64,000 bases of DNA, taken from Sordaria brevicollis (taxonomy: Eukaryota; Ascomycota; Sordariomycetes; Sordariales; Sordariaceae). Positions within the stretch are counted from its first letter, which is position 1. Each line of letters opens with the position of its first letter. Below are positions 22,489 through 33,151 of the stretch, one piece after another. The notes beneath the pieces are model-generated. The model was not told the origin of the DNA, ran no database searches, and saw only the letters and a program-made list of their open reading frames with translations. The stretch covers positions 1,178,001 to 1,242,000 of the forward strand of contig JAUTDP010000010.1 of NCBI GenBank assembly GCA_033439795.1. Reading direction: 5' to 3'. The position numbers were made by a program, and so were the translations under genes.

Positions 22489-25400
22489 ATTACCTTATTT
22501 TTTTAATTATATTTATTTCTTAATTAACGGTATTATTTTTTCTTTTTTTTTTAAATTTATTATTTCGGGTACGAAAGTTTTTCGATTCCGAAGTATAACC
22601 CTATATTTATTACCCCTCTTTTCTTCTTCTTTTTTATTATTTTGTTAATTTAAATTTATTTAGCCCTCCTTTTCTTTTTTCTTCTACTTTATTCGTTATA
22701 TTAAATTATATTAAAAATAATCGGGATTTAAAATATTTTTTTATTTCTTTATTACCGCCGGATATATTAAATCTTTTTTCGCTAAGGTTATTATTATTAA
22801 AATATTTAATAAGCGATATCCTTTTTAATTTAGAAAATTTTTTTACCTTTTTACTATAAAAAGAATTATAATAGGTCGGTTTCCTATTCTTTAACGAAGA
22901 AAATAATATTTTCGTTTAATTAAATTTTTTAAACGTTATAATTATTATATTTATTAATTTTTTTACCTCCTTATTTATAAATTTTTTAAAACCCGGATTA
23001 CTTATTAAAGTATTTAATTTAATTTATTTCCTTATTAATTTAAACCCTATTATACTTAAATTCCTATAACTTTTTTTTATTAGATAATATAAAGATTATA
23101 CTATTAATTATTTCGATAATATTAATATTAATTTTCTATTTTATGATATTTTTAACGAAAAGTCGAAGTTTTTTATATAGAAATCCAAATTCCGCTCCAA
23201 TTTATCCGGAAATACTAAAATTTAATAGGATAATAAGGTTAATAATTCCTTTAAAAATAATAAAGTTTAATTCGTTTAAATTTTTAAAAATCGTTTTCTT
23301 ATTCGTATAATTTCGAACCCTATAATAATAAATAAATTATTAAATATTTAGTATAAAAATAATAAAATTATTGATTTTTATTTTAAATAATTTAAGAAAT
23401 TATTTTTTAAAATTAGAATTTAAAACGACGCTATAAAAATAATATTATTAAAGAAAATTATTAAAAATTCCGTCTAAATATTTATAATATATAAATAGCG
23501 TAATAAAACGTTTAAATTGTGCGTTAAAAACCGCTTTTTAAATATAAAATATTTAACGTTTAATAACCGGGGAGAATAATCTCTTAGCGTTTCTTTCGCC
23601 TAAATTAAGTAAACTTTTAAATTTTATACTATTTAAAAAAATATAATCGAAATAGAATTTTTAAACGATAAAGAGCCCGATTATATTCGTCGAGGAAATA
23701 TTAAATTATTTATTAAAGAAATTTATAAAATTATTAAATTTAGAAAATAAACCTCTTTATTATTAATTTTAATCCCGTATTAATTTAAAATTATTATCGC
23801 TTATAATATAAATATTTTATAGAATTCGGGTTTAAATAATTAAAATAATTATAATTAATTAACGTTAAAAAATCGTAATAATAATCGCTATTTTATTAAT
23901 AATTTTAATAATTAGGGAAATAAAATTTATTAGTACAATAATTATAATAAATTTAAAGGAGAATATTATAATTTTTAATACCCGTATCCTCCGGCTTTTT
24001 TCGAAGAATTCTACGAAAACCGAGCCCGGCGTAGAATATAATAATTTTATTAATATTTATTAATTTAATAGGGAAAATAAAGTAATTATTATATTTAGAA
24101 TAATAAATAATAAAATTATTAATGGAAGTAATAATTAATTTTTAATATTAATATTTCGGCGTAGCCCTTATAGAATTAATAGAACGTTTTAAATATTATT
24201 TAAGCGTAGAAAGAATAGAATTCTTTAATTTAATATATTATATAATTTTTATAAATAGGTAATAACGTTAATATAAAGAACGTTATAACGTAATTTCGTA
24301 ATTTTTAAATTAACGTTCTAAATAATTTAAAGGATAAGGATAATAATAAAAAATATAAACTTTACGCGTTAGAAGAAATTCGATTCTAAAAAATAATTAA
24401 AATAATTAAATAATTTCTCTAAAAGAATAAAGTTTAGAATTTAAATAATATTAATATTATTAATAATTTAAAAATAAATATCGATAAGGATAATATTTTA
24501 AAGGAGGCAATCCTTCGGGAATTATAAGAAGCCCCTAATATTATTTTACTGATAATTAAGCGTAAAAAAACTATTTTTAAAATTACCAAACCTCTTAAAT
24601 ATATACCTTTAATTAAAATTTAAAGCGAAAAGCAATTTCTTAAACGTATTATAGAACTATTAAATAAAGAATATAATATAGTCGGGAAATTAAAGCGTAA
24701 TAAAAATAGAAAGGGATTAAAAAAGGGTAAAAAGGCTTATATAAATAATATAAAAGAATAAGCTAATCGGGAGTAAATTATTAAAGGAGGCGAATTAATT
24801 AATAAAGATAATAAAAATAAAAAAGAGAATAAAGAAACTAAAAATAAAATAAAAAGGAAAGAAATTAGCGTAGTAAAAATAAATTTAAAAGATAATAATA
24901 CTATTATTAAAAAATTGCCTTCGTTTAAAAAAATCCGTACTACTAATAAAGACGTTTAATTTATTTTAAATAAGGCCGGAAAGATTTTTATTAAAAAGCG
25001 TTTTAAAAATTATATTAACGCTATAAAAAAGTTTAATTTTGAATTATTCGATATAATAGAGGTTTTAGCCGGCGTTATTATTTTAATAAATATTCTCTAA
25101 ATTTTCGACGCCGCTCCTCGTATTCGCGTTAATTTTATAAAATTTCTAATATTAAATATTTATAAAAATAAAAGTAAAAAAAGAATAATTATTAAGGAAA
25201 TTATCTTTAAAGGGGAAAAAGTTTAAATAGAGAAGGAATATATAAGTATTATTAATAACGTTATAGGTAATATTAACGATTTAAATAAAATTTATATTAA
25301 TTTTATCGAAGGCCGAATTAATAAAATTTATTTTAAATTTTTAATATTAAATTTTAGATTTATTACCGAATATATTAATCCTATTATAATTAAAAAGTTA

Positions 25401-25533
25401 GGATTTAAGCCGAAGAAATTCGAAAAGCCGTAAACGGTATTTTTCGCTAATAATACGTAAAATTTTATTAATTCTTATATTATTATAAAAATTATAATTA
25501 GAAATATTATAACCGTTATCTTCGTAATTATTT
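22489..25533 (+). pseudogene. Outer element: gag and protease region, RIP-degraded
   Basis: Continuation of the outer element after the inner insertion. Charged, Lys/Glu-rich translations at about 24660-24900 suggest a gag-like protein. Near 25300-25450 the plus strand reads like a retroviral-type aspartic protease downstream half: a KKLGFKPKKFEKP segment followed by TVFFANNT, comparable to LGL-P-TVRFANG runs in Ty3/gypsy proteases. The solo LTR at 25539 is inserted directly after this segment. Stop codons are abundant. Confidence 0.55.
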
Positions 25534-25538
25534 ATAGA
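25534..25538. repeat. Target-site duplication of the solo LTR, left copy (ATAGA)
   Basis: ATAGA just before the solo LTR; identical bases follow it at 25825-25829. The matched pair marks a genuine insertion rather than a patch of ancient unmutated sequence. Confidence 0.85.
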
Positions 25539-25646
25539 TATCAAGGGACAGCGTTGGCACCGTTAGGTATATGATGAGATATGTGTTGTTGCACGAAGGA
25601 AGGGAAGGGAGAAGTGTGTGCGGAGGACTGGATATATGGGCGCGAG

Positions 25647-25664
25647 CCCATACCCTAGTCCGTG
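25647..25664. repeat. Hairpin in the solo LTR (TATGGGC / GCCCATA)
   Basis: Seven-base arms TATGGGC and GCCCATA separated by the four-base loop GCGA. In the LTR this lies in the central part, where the U3/R boundary could be. A role in transcription start or RNA folding is only a guess. Confidence 0.6.
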
Positions 25665-25720
25665 CGCACCCACGTGATACTGCACGTGACCACAGGTGAC
25701 CAGATCTGGACCATGTCGAG

Positions 25721-25740
25721 CCATGGCATGCGTGCCATGG
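25721..25740. repeat. Hairpin in the solo LTR (CCATGGCA / TGCCATGG)
   Basis: Perfect eight-base arms with loop TGCG. In the RIP-mutated LTR copies of the same family the arms are altered by C-to-T and G-to-A changes, so only this copy keeps the structure. Confidence 0.65.
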
Positions 25741-25829
25741 TCGGGAATGGTCGCTGGGGATCTGGGCACCTATACAGGTGGTCAGTGCGTATACCGGGTA
25801 TGGCACAGGTATAATCCTGTGACAATAGA

Positions 25830-28800
25830 GATAATTTATTATACGATTTAATCCTTTTTTAAAATTAAATATTCCGGGTTAATATTATTTAGGATTGGAA
25901 ATTAGGAATTATTATTTTATAAAGACGTAATAATATTAAAATTACGGTCCCCTTTATTATAAAACAAAGAAAAAATTAATATACTATTTTTCCCCCGGGT
26001 AATAATATTAATAAATTTTGTAACGGCTCTTTTATTATAATTAAATTTACTTTCTCGGGTCGTACTTTTAATATTATAAATAACGACGAAAAGGACGTAT
26101 TTTTTAATTATAAAGAGGATAATAAATATATTAATAAAGAATATAAATAAAAAGATATTAATAATATTTATTAATTAAATATAAATATATTAGTAAAATT
26201 ATTTAATTATTATAAAGAGGGAAAAGCCTAGGCCTATTTAATTAAATTCTTATTAATTAAATTTATTAAAGAAAATCGGAAAAAATTCCGGCACTTTATT
26301 CTAACTTTACAATATTATTTAAAATTTTTAATTGAGGAATTTTATTAATTAATATAATATTTTCTATAAACGATTAATTAATTCCCTTTTACTCTACGAA
26401 ATTACTAGTAAAGAACGTATTTATATAATTACGATATAAATTAATCGGTATTTTAAAGAATTATTACTTACCTTCTTTATAAATTATTAAACCTCTTTTA
26501 TTTATATTAAAGAACTTCTAATATTATAAATTATTATATTTCAAATAAATATTTAAATTTATAAAAAAGTATTTTATTAAAATATTTAAAGCTATTAAAA
26601 AAGGAGTTGATATTTCTTCTATTCCTAAACCCCAAATCGAATATATTAAATTAAAAAAGTTAATTTTATTAGCGAAAACCCTTATTAATTTTATATTTAA
26701 ACTCGCGAAAACGTCCGTCGTAAAATTTTATATAATATCGAAATAATATTAAATAATTTTTATTAAAAACTTCTTAACCTTAAATTATTTATAATAATAA
26801 GAATAAGGATAATTAATTTTATTATTTTCTATTATAAAATAGGTTAGAATTTATATTATCGATTATAGGTTTAATATTAAGCGGTTATCCTTTCCTTTAT
26901 CCTTACCTTCTATTATTTTTAAATCCGTAATTAAATTAGAATATTGGATAGAATATTAAAACGAAAGAATACGGGACGATTAGGATTATACTTCTATATT
27001 AAAATATCTTTTAATTTCGGCGATAAAAATATTAAATCCTTTAATTTATATAGGGAAATGGGAAATTAAAGGGAATATTTAAAAAAATTTAAAAATATAT
27101 TAAAATTAGACCGGTATTTTTAGAATTTATAAATAATATCAATATTTAATAATATAAAATAAATATTATAGTTAAGAATTGGGCCGATACCTTATTAAAA
27201 GTGTAATTAATTAAAAAGTTATATTATATTTAAAAAAATTATTTTATAATTTTATTATAAAAGCTTTTTAAAATAAATATCGTCGAATATATAATTAATT
27301 TTATTCTTAATTTTAAATTTATCCTTTTCTGCCTAATTCGTTATTTTAAAAATTAAAAACTATTTATATAAAAAATATTTTTAATTATAAAAGAAATTAA
27401 TATTATTTTCCGTACCGAATTTCCTTACGCCGTGAATATTCTATACCCTTTTAAATTTAATATTAAATACCCCGGGGATCGCTATATAATATATAATTTT
27501 AAACCGGTAAATTAAAATATTATAAAATTTAATTATCCTTATTACGATATTAAAACGTCCGCGGACGATTTTTTAATTAGAAAAATAAAGGTTATATTTA
27601 AAATTAATATTAAAAACGGGTATTAGGCGATCGGTATAAAACCCGGCTATTAATTTACAACGGGAGTAAAAACGCCGTATAAAATTTATTATTATAATAG
27701 GATACCGTAAAATATAAAAAATATTATAATAATTTACGCCCGTTTAAGAGATTTTATTTTCGGTATTCTTCCCCCTAAAATTACGGTCCTAAATTATTAT
27801 TATTATAAGAATTATAGGAATCCAATATCGGGGTTTAAAGAAATTAATAAATATAGTATTAATATAGAATAAAATTAGCTTTTTATTAAACTTCCGAAAT
27901 AAATGCTAAAGGAGATAGAAGAGTTTTAGAAAAAAGGCGATAACGTATAATTTTTTTTTGCAGAAAATTCTATTCTCGGTTTTAATAAATAGTTCGGTAT
28001 TACGATATCGATTTATATAAACGATTATTATATGATAAATTAGGATTTTTAAATTTATTTATAATTTTTATTAAAAAAATATTTCCTTAGAATTATTTTC
28101 GGCCCTATTCCCTTATCGCCCGATAAAATTTAGTTATTTATAAACGATATAGAAATTTTTAGATTCTATATCCGTAATAGTAAAATAATTCCCGTTAAAA
28201 AATATTGGCAAAAATTCAAAAGGTAAGTAAAATATTAAGAATATTACCCCCTTAAATTATAAAAGGAAATTTAAAATTTAATTTATTTAACCCTTTTTAT
28301 TTTGAAATATATTTTATAGAAGGTAAATTTAATAAGAATTTTAAAAAAAGCTTTTCATATTAAATTTTTTAAAAATATTTTTATGGGGAAAGAATTAATT
28401 TAATAAAAATAAATTAAGAAGGAAATTCCCGCTTAAATAAATCGATAATAAAAAGCTATTCGGATAATTTATTCTATAGTAAAAAAGAATACGTTATATA
28501 ATATCGATTATAATAAAAATATATATATTATTATAAATACGTCCTTTATAAATTTAGGAATAATAATATTCTAAATCGCCGAATCGAACCTAAAAATTCC
28601 GTACGATTAGAAGAAATATTAAAATAGTATCGAAATTAATTTATTTTTATCCTTCGCTTTCATAAATTATAAAACCTACTATATAAACCCGGAAAGAGAA
28701 ATATTAACCGTTATTAGAATATTAAAGGAAATTTAATAAATAATAGAAAATTCCGAATATATAATATATATTTATATAAATTACGCCTTTATTATTAGGA

Positions 28801-30650
28801 TAATAAATATATAAAACCGTATTTATAATAAAATTACAAAATAGGTTAATATATTATCGGAATTTAATATTATTTTTTATTATCGACTTAATATAAATAA
28901 AATTATCTAAATTACTAACGGTTTTAATAGAATTTCCCTAAGGCTATATAATGAATTAATTATTTAACTTTCTAAAAATATTAAAATTCGCTCTTTATTA
29001 GTTAAAGGAGTAAAATTTAATAAGGACGTTAATATATTAAAAGGGGGGGTATTATTACTATTTAACTTAAATGCGGATACGAAAATTTCGAAAAAATATA
29101 AGAAATTTAACGCCGTTAAATAATATAGATAATTAATAACTTTCTTAATTAAAAATAATAAAGGGATTTTTAATTTATTTTGGGTAGAAAAGAAGAAATT
29201 TAAAGTACGTACTAATAAATTTATTATTATATAAAAGAAATTTTAAAAATTAGAATTAAATAAAATTTATATAAAATATTTAACGCTTAATAATATTTTA
29301 AAGCTTTTAAAATAAATATATAACGGGTATAATTATTACGTAGTAGAAATTATATTTAAAGAAATTAGGGGGTAGTTTTAATAACCTTTTAAAATAATAA
29401 ATATTATTAATTATTACTAAAATTATCCTATATACTAATAATATACCCAATGGCAATAAAAAGAATTACCGAAAAATATCGTATTTTATTAACCGATAAT
29501 AATACTAAGAATAAATTTCTTCGGATTTATTAATTTAATATCGTTAAAAGGGTTTAATTATATTTTTATAATAATAAATTATTTCTCGTAATTTATCTTT
29601 ACGTTTCCTCTATCCGAAATTACCGTTTACTCCGTCGGAATATCCTTTATTAAAGTTATTATTCCTATTTTTAAATAGCTTTATTAAATATATTCTAATA
29701 ACGGAAAATATTTCTATAATAAAGTATTTTAAATATTATTTCATAATTACGGTACGTAAATAGTTTTTAATCTAATAATAAGCCCGAAGAGTACGGGTTT
29801 AGTAAAAAAATACGTCGGTTTAATATCGGTTAAATTAAGGAAATAAAGAATTATTAAATAAGGGAAGAATTTCGAAAGTTAATCGAATACTATTTTAAAG
29901 ATTTAAAATTATATTAACGGTCGTTTTATTATAAATATAGGAGTTAGCCCGTTTATAATTCTATTAAAATACGAATTATAACGTTTCGAATATATTAATA
30001 AAGTATTTTACTAATTAGATTAATTAAATAAAATAAATAACGAAGACGATTTTAAATAATTTAATTAAATTATAATTTTCCTAATATAATAAGAAGAAAA
30101 TTAAAATATTATTAGAAATTATTAAACTATTAGAATATTTAAAATTAAAGAAGAATCCCCTTACTCTAATAAAGAATTCGCTATAGGAAATTAAATTTAG
30201 GAAAAGAATTGTAGTAATAAAGTTAACTCAAAATTCTAACCTAAATAAATTAAACTCTAAAAGATTATTTAGAAAATATTTCCCTTATTTTATTTAATAT
30301 ATTATATTTATAAAATAAAATTAATAAAAAAATTTATATTAATTACTTTAAAATATATTAAGGAAAGTTAAATTAATTGAATCCGGAGATTTCGGTAATT
30401 AGGACGGAAAATTAGGGAGATAGCAAATTATTAAAGAAATTATTATAGGAGAATTATAAAGAGGGAATTTTAAAGGAGACTCGTAAAGAAGTATTAAATT
30501 CTAAAAAGTATAAATATTTATAGGATTAATAAAAGGGGTATTCTCGGCGTAGATCCGGAGAGAAGAGTATATTTGGGGGATTCTTAAAGTTTAATTAAAT
30601 TGTTATAAAAATAGGGTATTTTTAGAGATTATACTTCGGGGACGAAATAG
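25830..30650 (+). pseudogene. Outer element: RT, RNase H and integrase remnant, RIP-degraded
   Basis: Read through stops, the plus strand at about 27540-28200 gives an RT-like series with GIKPGY, TTGVKTPYKIYYYNRIP, FGILPPK and FINDIEIFRFYI. Around 28500-28740 an RNase H-like run follows, with INTSFINLGIIIF, LSFAFINYKTYYINPEREI and TVIRILKEI. From about 29480 an integrase core appears, with FFGFINLISLKGFNYIFIIINYFS and SNNGKYFYNKVF, the latter at the place of an SDNG motif. The order protease, RT, RNase H, integrase is Ty3/gypsy-like. The translation differs clearly from the inner element, so this is a separate family. Confidence 0.75.
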
Positions 30651-30668
30651 TTTTGGAGGGGGGTATTC

Positions 30669-30805
30669 TAAGACCCACAATTTCTAATTACGTAAGAATT
30701 AGGCAATTAGACATTACTTAGTATAGATCTGGGGAAGGCCTCTTTTCCCAGTTTCTCCTCTTTTCTAGTTAGGCCAATTCAACCACATCGGTTTCTACCG
30801 GTTCA
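30669..30805 (+). repeat. Outer element, 3' LTR (137 bp)
   Basis: Begins TAAGACCC (altered TGAGACCC) and ends ACCGGTTCA. It carries six RIP-type changes in its first 56 positions and none further on, the mirror image of the left LTR. The outer half keeps CCAATTCAACCACATC where the left copy has T at the C positions. Confidence 0.92.
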
Positions 30806-30809
30806 GTAC
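30806..30809. repeat. Target-site duplication of the outer element, right copy (GTAC)
   Basis: Directly follows the right LTR and matches 14127-14130. Confidence 0.8.
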
Positions 30810-32071
30810 GGTGCACCATGTGAGTGTGCACTCGGCTTCTCAGATGGAGGGGGGTGAACGTAGCTGACCTTCGCAAAAAAAGTGATGCCAAGGCTGCATC
30901 CCGTCTTTAGCGTGATTCAGTGCCCGCTGTGGAGTTCAAGGCACAGAAGGAACGAAGGAACGGGACGGGCGGTGGTGGAGATTTCCAGCGGTTTGGTACC
31001 GCCAACATCTTTGTTCAGTGTTCGTGCACCGCAATTGTCGGACCATTTCATCAGCTTTGTCTACCCTTTTCGAGTGAAGATTATCACTGTTGTAACCCTC
31101 AGGAACAGCTTCGTCACAGCGACTATTGATTCCATTGGTGATTTCAGGATCTTGGATCAAGGCAGGAAGGGAGCACCGCTTCGAGTCCTGTGTCACTGTC
31201 ACCCCAGAAGGCAAGCACTGGCGCTGTGCCTGGATTTTGCTCCTTCCTTCCTTCCCTTGGCCGGTCGTGGTAGCGCAGCCCTGCTAGCAGGCACCGCCGC
31301 AAGACCAGCAGGCACGGCATGGCTAGCGTACAGAAAAATGTTGCACTAACGAAACCCAAAGACTGGAAGAGCGAAACTATCGGATCCACCACGCGCAAAA
31401 AATGAGACCGGAGCAAGTTGAGGAAGGAGTCGGCGAGACGGACGGTTTCCGGGAGGAAGTCCAAGGCGACTTCCGTTCCGTCTGAGACACAGAGACAGAC
31501 CTTGGTGCTCCACTTTCCGGAACCTGCCGAAGCCGGTGACCGGCATCACCACTCGCTCTGACCGGAAGAAGAGTCACGGAACCGTGGGCTTGTCGTCGTC
31601 GTCCACCGATCAGTTGATGAAATTCAGAGACTTCTGAGACAACCCTCGTCAACCAATCGCACATGGCTCCCCGTACAGTACTGAGTACAGTAATCAAAAT
31701 CCCCGCCCTGACCGTGCTTTTGTCGCCGTGTGGTCCCAAGAACCGGGAACGGCCCTGATGAGTAAAATCGCGCTAGACTACATGTAGATCAAGTTCAATA
31801 GTCTGGGGAAAAGGCAAACCCAAAAATAAACATAACGACCCGAACATACCGTACAGCACAGTGGTCAGTCAAAAGTGTGTGATTGTGATCCGGACATTCA
31901 GGTGTGACACCTTCTACGATACGCAGTTGTTACAGAGGAGAGGTTCAACCGAAAACGAGCAGAGATCGGTCACACGCATAGCATTTCTCAGCAAGCGTCA
32001 TCACATATCGATCCATACCATACTTATCAGAGACATTTCACACATCCACACACACGCAGAGAACTGACAGG
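30810..32071. other. Intergenic between the transposon block and lip2
   Basis: Base composition returns abruptly to normal. Frames of 155 codons (30882-31349, plus) and 120 codons (31377-31739, minus) overlap other frames and show no recognisable domain, so they are not called. The last few hundred bases should be the promoter and leader of the lipoyltransferase gene; the leader ends in CA-rich sequence before the ATG. Confidence 0.5.
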
Positions 32072-33151
32072 ATGCGTCTCCTGCACCTCCGCCTGCCCTA
32101 CCGGGCCCCATCCCTCTACCCCCCATACGCTCTAGCCTCCCGGCTGCAAGACCACCTCCGCCGCTCCCTGCTCGACCTCAAACAACAACAAGACAACCGT
32201 CCGGATGCCAACCCTTACAAGCCAACGCTAATCTCCTTCACGCCCTTACCCACCTACACCCTCGGCCGACGACAAACCAGTCCACTCAGCGATGCCGAAG
32301 CAGCGCGGTTATCAGCCCCCGTGCATTTTCCATCCCCACCATCCCCATCATCACCAACTTCACAGCAAGTAGAAAATGTCAGGCTACCAGTCTCAATCCT
32401 CCACTCCCCCCGCGGCGGGCTAACCACCTACCACGGCCCCGGGCAGGTAGTCCTCTGGCCGATTCTGGACCTGAACTCCGCCCAGCACAACAAATTCACG
32501 GTGCGGTGCTACACCCGCCTTTTGGAGAAGACGACCATTGCCACTTTAGCCCAGACATTTGGCCTCAAGGCTTTCACGACCGAGGATCCAGGGGTTTGGG
32601 TTAGGAGTGGGACGTCTTGGTCTCCTTCTAATGCTTCAGAAGCGGGGAACGGGGATGAGAGCTGCGCGTTGGGCGGAACGGGTGAAGTCACAGATGGCGG
32701 TGAAAATGGAGGAGGTCCGCTAGCCAAAATCGCGGCTTTGGGCGTCCATCTCCGCCGTCACGTCTCCGGGTTGGGAACGGCTATCAACGTTGATATGCCG
32801 GGGCCCGAAGTGACGGCCGAGGAAGTGAATCCCTGGGCGAGGTTTGTGGCGTGTGGGTTGGAGGGGAAGACGGTGACGAGTGTCAAGGGGGAGTTGGTCA
32901 AGGCTGATGCTCAAACAGCCAAGTACCAGCAAATGTTGAACCCGCCTGCTGTGGCTGATCGGTGGGCGGAAACTTTGGCGAGGAATATTGGTGTTGAGGA
33001 TGTGCAGACAGTTGGGGAGGAAGAAGTGGTGAGGGTTTTGGAGGAGTTGGTTAGTGGTGGTGGCAAGGGAAGTGAAGAGTTGGAAGTAGGAGAAGAGGAG
33101 AGGAGGTTTGTGAGAATGATGAAGGAGGAACTGGAACGGGGAAAGCAATGA
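32072..33151 (+). CDS. lip2: Lipoyl(octanoyl)transferase (LipB/Lip2 family), mitochondrial
   Basis: Intronless, 359 residues. It should transfer octanoyl groups from acyl carrier protein to lipoyl domains (glycine cleavage H protein, 2-oxoacid dehydrogenase E2), the first step of mitochondrial lipoate assembly. Family motifs: RGGLTTYHGPGQ (114-125), the catalytic-lysine motif AKIAALGVHLRR with Lys219, and NPWARFVACGL with the catalytic Cys261. The N-terminus has Arg, Leu and Tyr but no acidic residues for about 25 positions, consistent with mitochondrial import. The segment 180-215 is a Ser/Gly/Glu-rich insert between conserved motifs, making the protein longer than bacterial LipB. The C-terminal 70 residues are Glu-rich. 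The retrotransposon block ends about 1.3 kb upstream. Confidence 0.93.
   Translation: MRLLHLRLPYRAPSLYPPYALASRLQDHLRRSLLDLKQQQDNRPDANPYKPTLISFTPLPTYTLGRRQTSPLSDAEAARLSAPVHFPSPPSPSSPTSQQVENVRLPVSILHSPRGGLTTYHGPGQVVLWPILDLNSAQHNKFTVRCYTRLLEKTTIATLAQTFGLKAFTTEDPGVWVRSGTSWSPSNASEAGNGDESCALGGTGEVTDGGENGGGPLAKIAALGVHLRRHVSGLGTAINVDMPGPEVTAEEVNPWARFVACGLEGKTVTSVKGELVKADAQTAKYQQMLNPPAVADRWAETLARNIGVEDVQTVGEEEVVRVLEELVSGGGKGSEELEVGEEERRFVRMMKEELERGKQ

Larger units (their letters stand above)
25539..25824 (-). mobile_element. Solo LTR of the inner-element family, not RIP-mutated, inverted orientation
   Basis: Reverse complement of the 286-bp LTR found at 14805 and 22198: same length, ends TGTCACAGG and CCCTTGATA, ATAGA duplications on both sides. 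It is GC-rich and full of CA and TG dinucleotides, while flanking DNA has almost none, so it was inserted after the surrounding RIP or escaped RIP. Full-length insertion followed by LTR-LTR recombination explains a single LTR with target duplications. At 286 bp it is below the duplication length of roughly 400 bp usually needed to trigger RIP. It contains E-box-like CACGTG sites and two short hairpins. The 92-codon open frame inside it (25528-25806) is not considered a gene. Confidence 0.95.
14131..30805 (+). mobile_element. Outer LTR retrotransposon (Ty3/gypsy-like), RIP-inactivated, carrying two nested insertions
   Basis: Bounded by direct 137-bp LTRs (14131-14267, 30669-30805) that begin TG and end CA in the unmutated halves, with GTAC target duplications. 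A purine-rich tract GGAGGGGGG (30655-30663) just before the right LTR fits a polypurine tract and sets the orientation as plus. Without the inner element, the solo LTR and their duplications it would be about 8.7 kb. The interior is AT-rich, nearly devoid of CA and TG, and full of TAA/TAG stops, as expected after RIP. Degraded protease, RT, RNase H and integrase signatures appear in that order (see separate entries), which is the Ty3/gypsy order. Nothing in it can be expressed as protein. Confidence 0.9.

Noticed and set aside
25640..25745. Palindromes in the solo LTR as a CRISPR-like or origin structure
   Set aside because: Not regularly spaced repeats, and the same bases occur (mutated) in the other two LTRs, so they belong to the LTR.
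25528..25806. Open frames of 92 and 68 codons on the minus strand within the AT-rich block
   Set aside because: They lie in the un-mutated solo LTR; openness there only reflects the lack of RIP. LTRs of this family do not code for protein and the translation has no recognisable domain.
14131..30805. The AT-rich block as a centromere core, mitochondrial DNA insertion or foreign AT-rich island
   Set aside because: LTR boundaries, target duplications and readable RT, RNase H and integrase signatures explain it as RIP-mutated retrotransposons. A pericentromeric position is not excluded but nothing in the window requires it.
30882..31739. Possible gene in frames of 155 (plus) and 120 (minus) codons next to the transposon block
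   Set aside because: Overlapping frames on both strands, no motif, no family resemblance and no clear splice structure.
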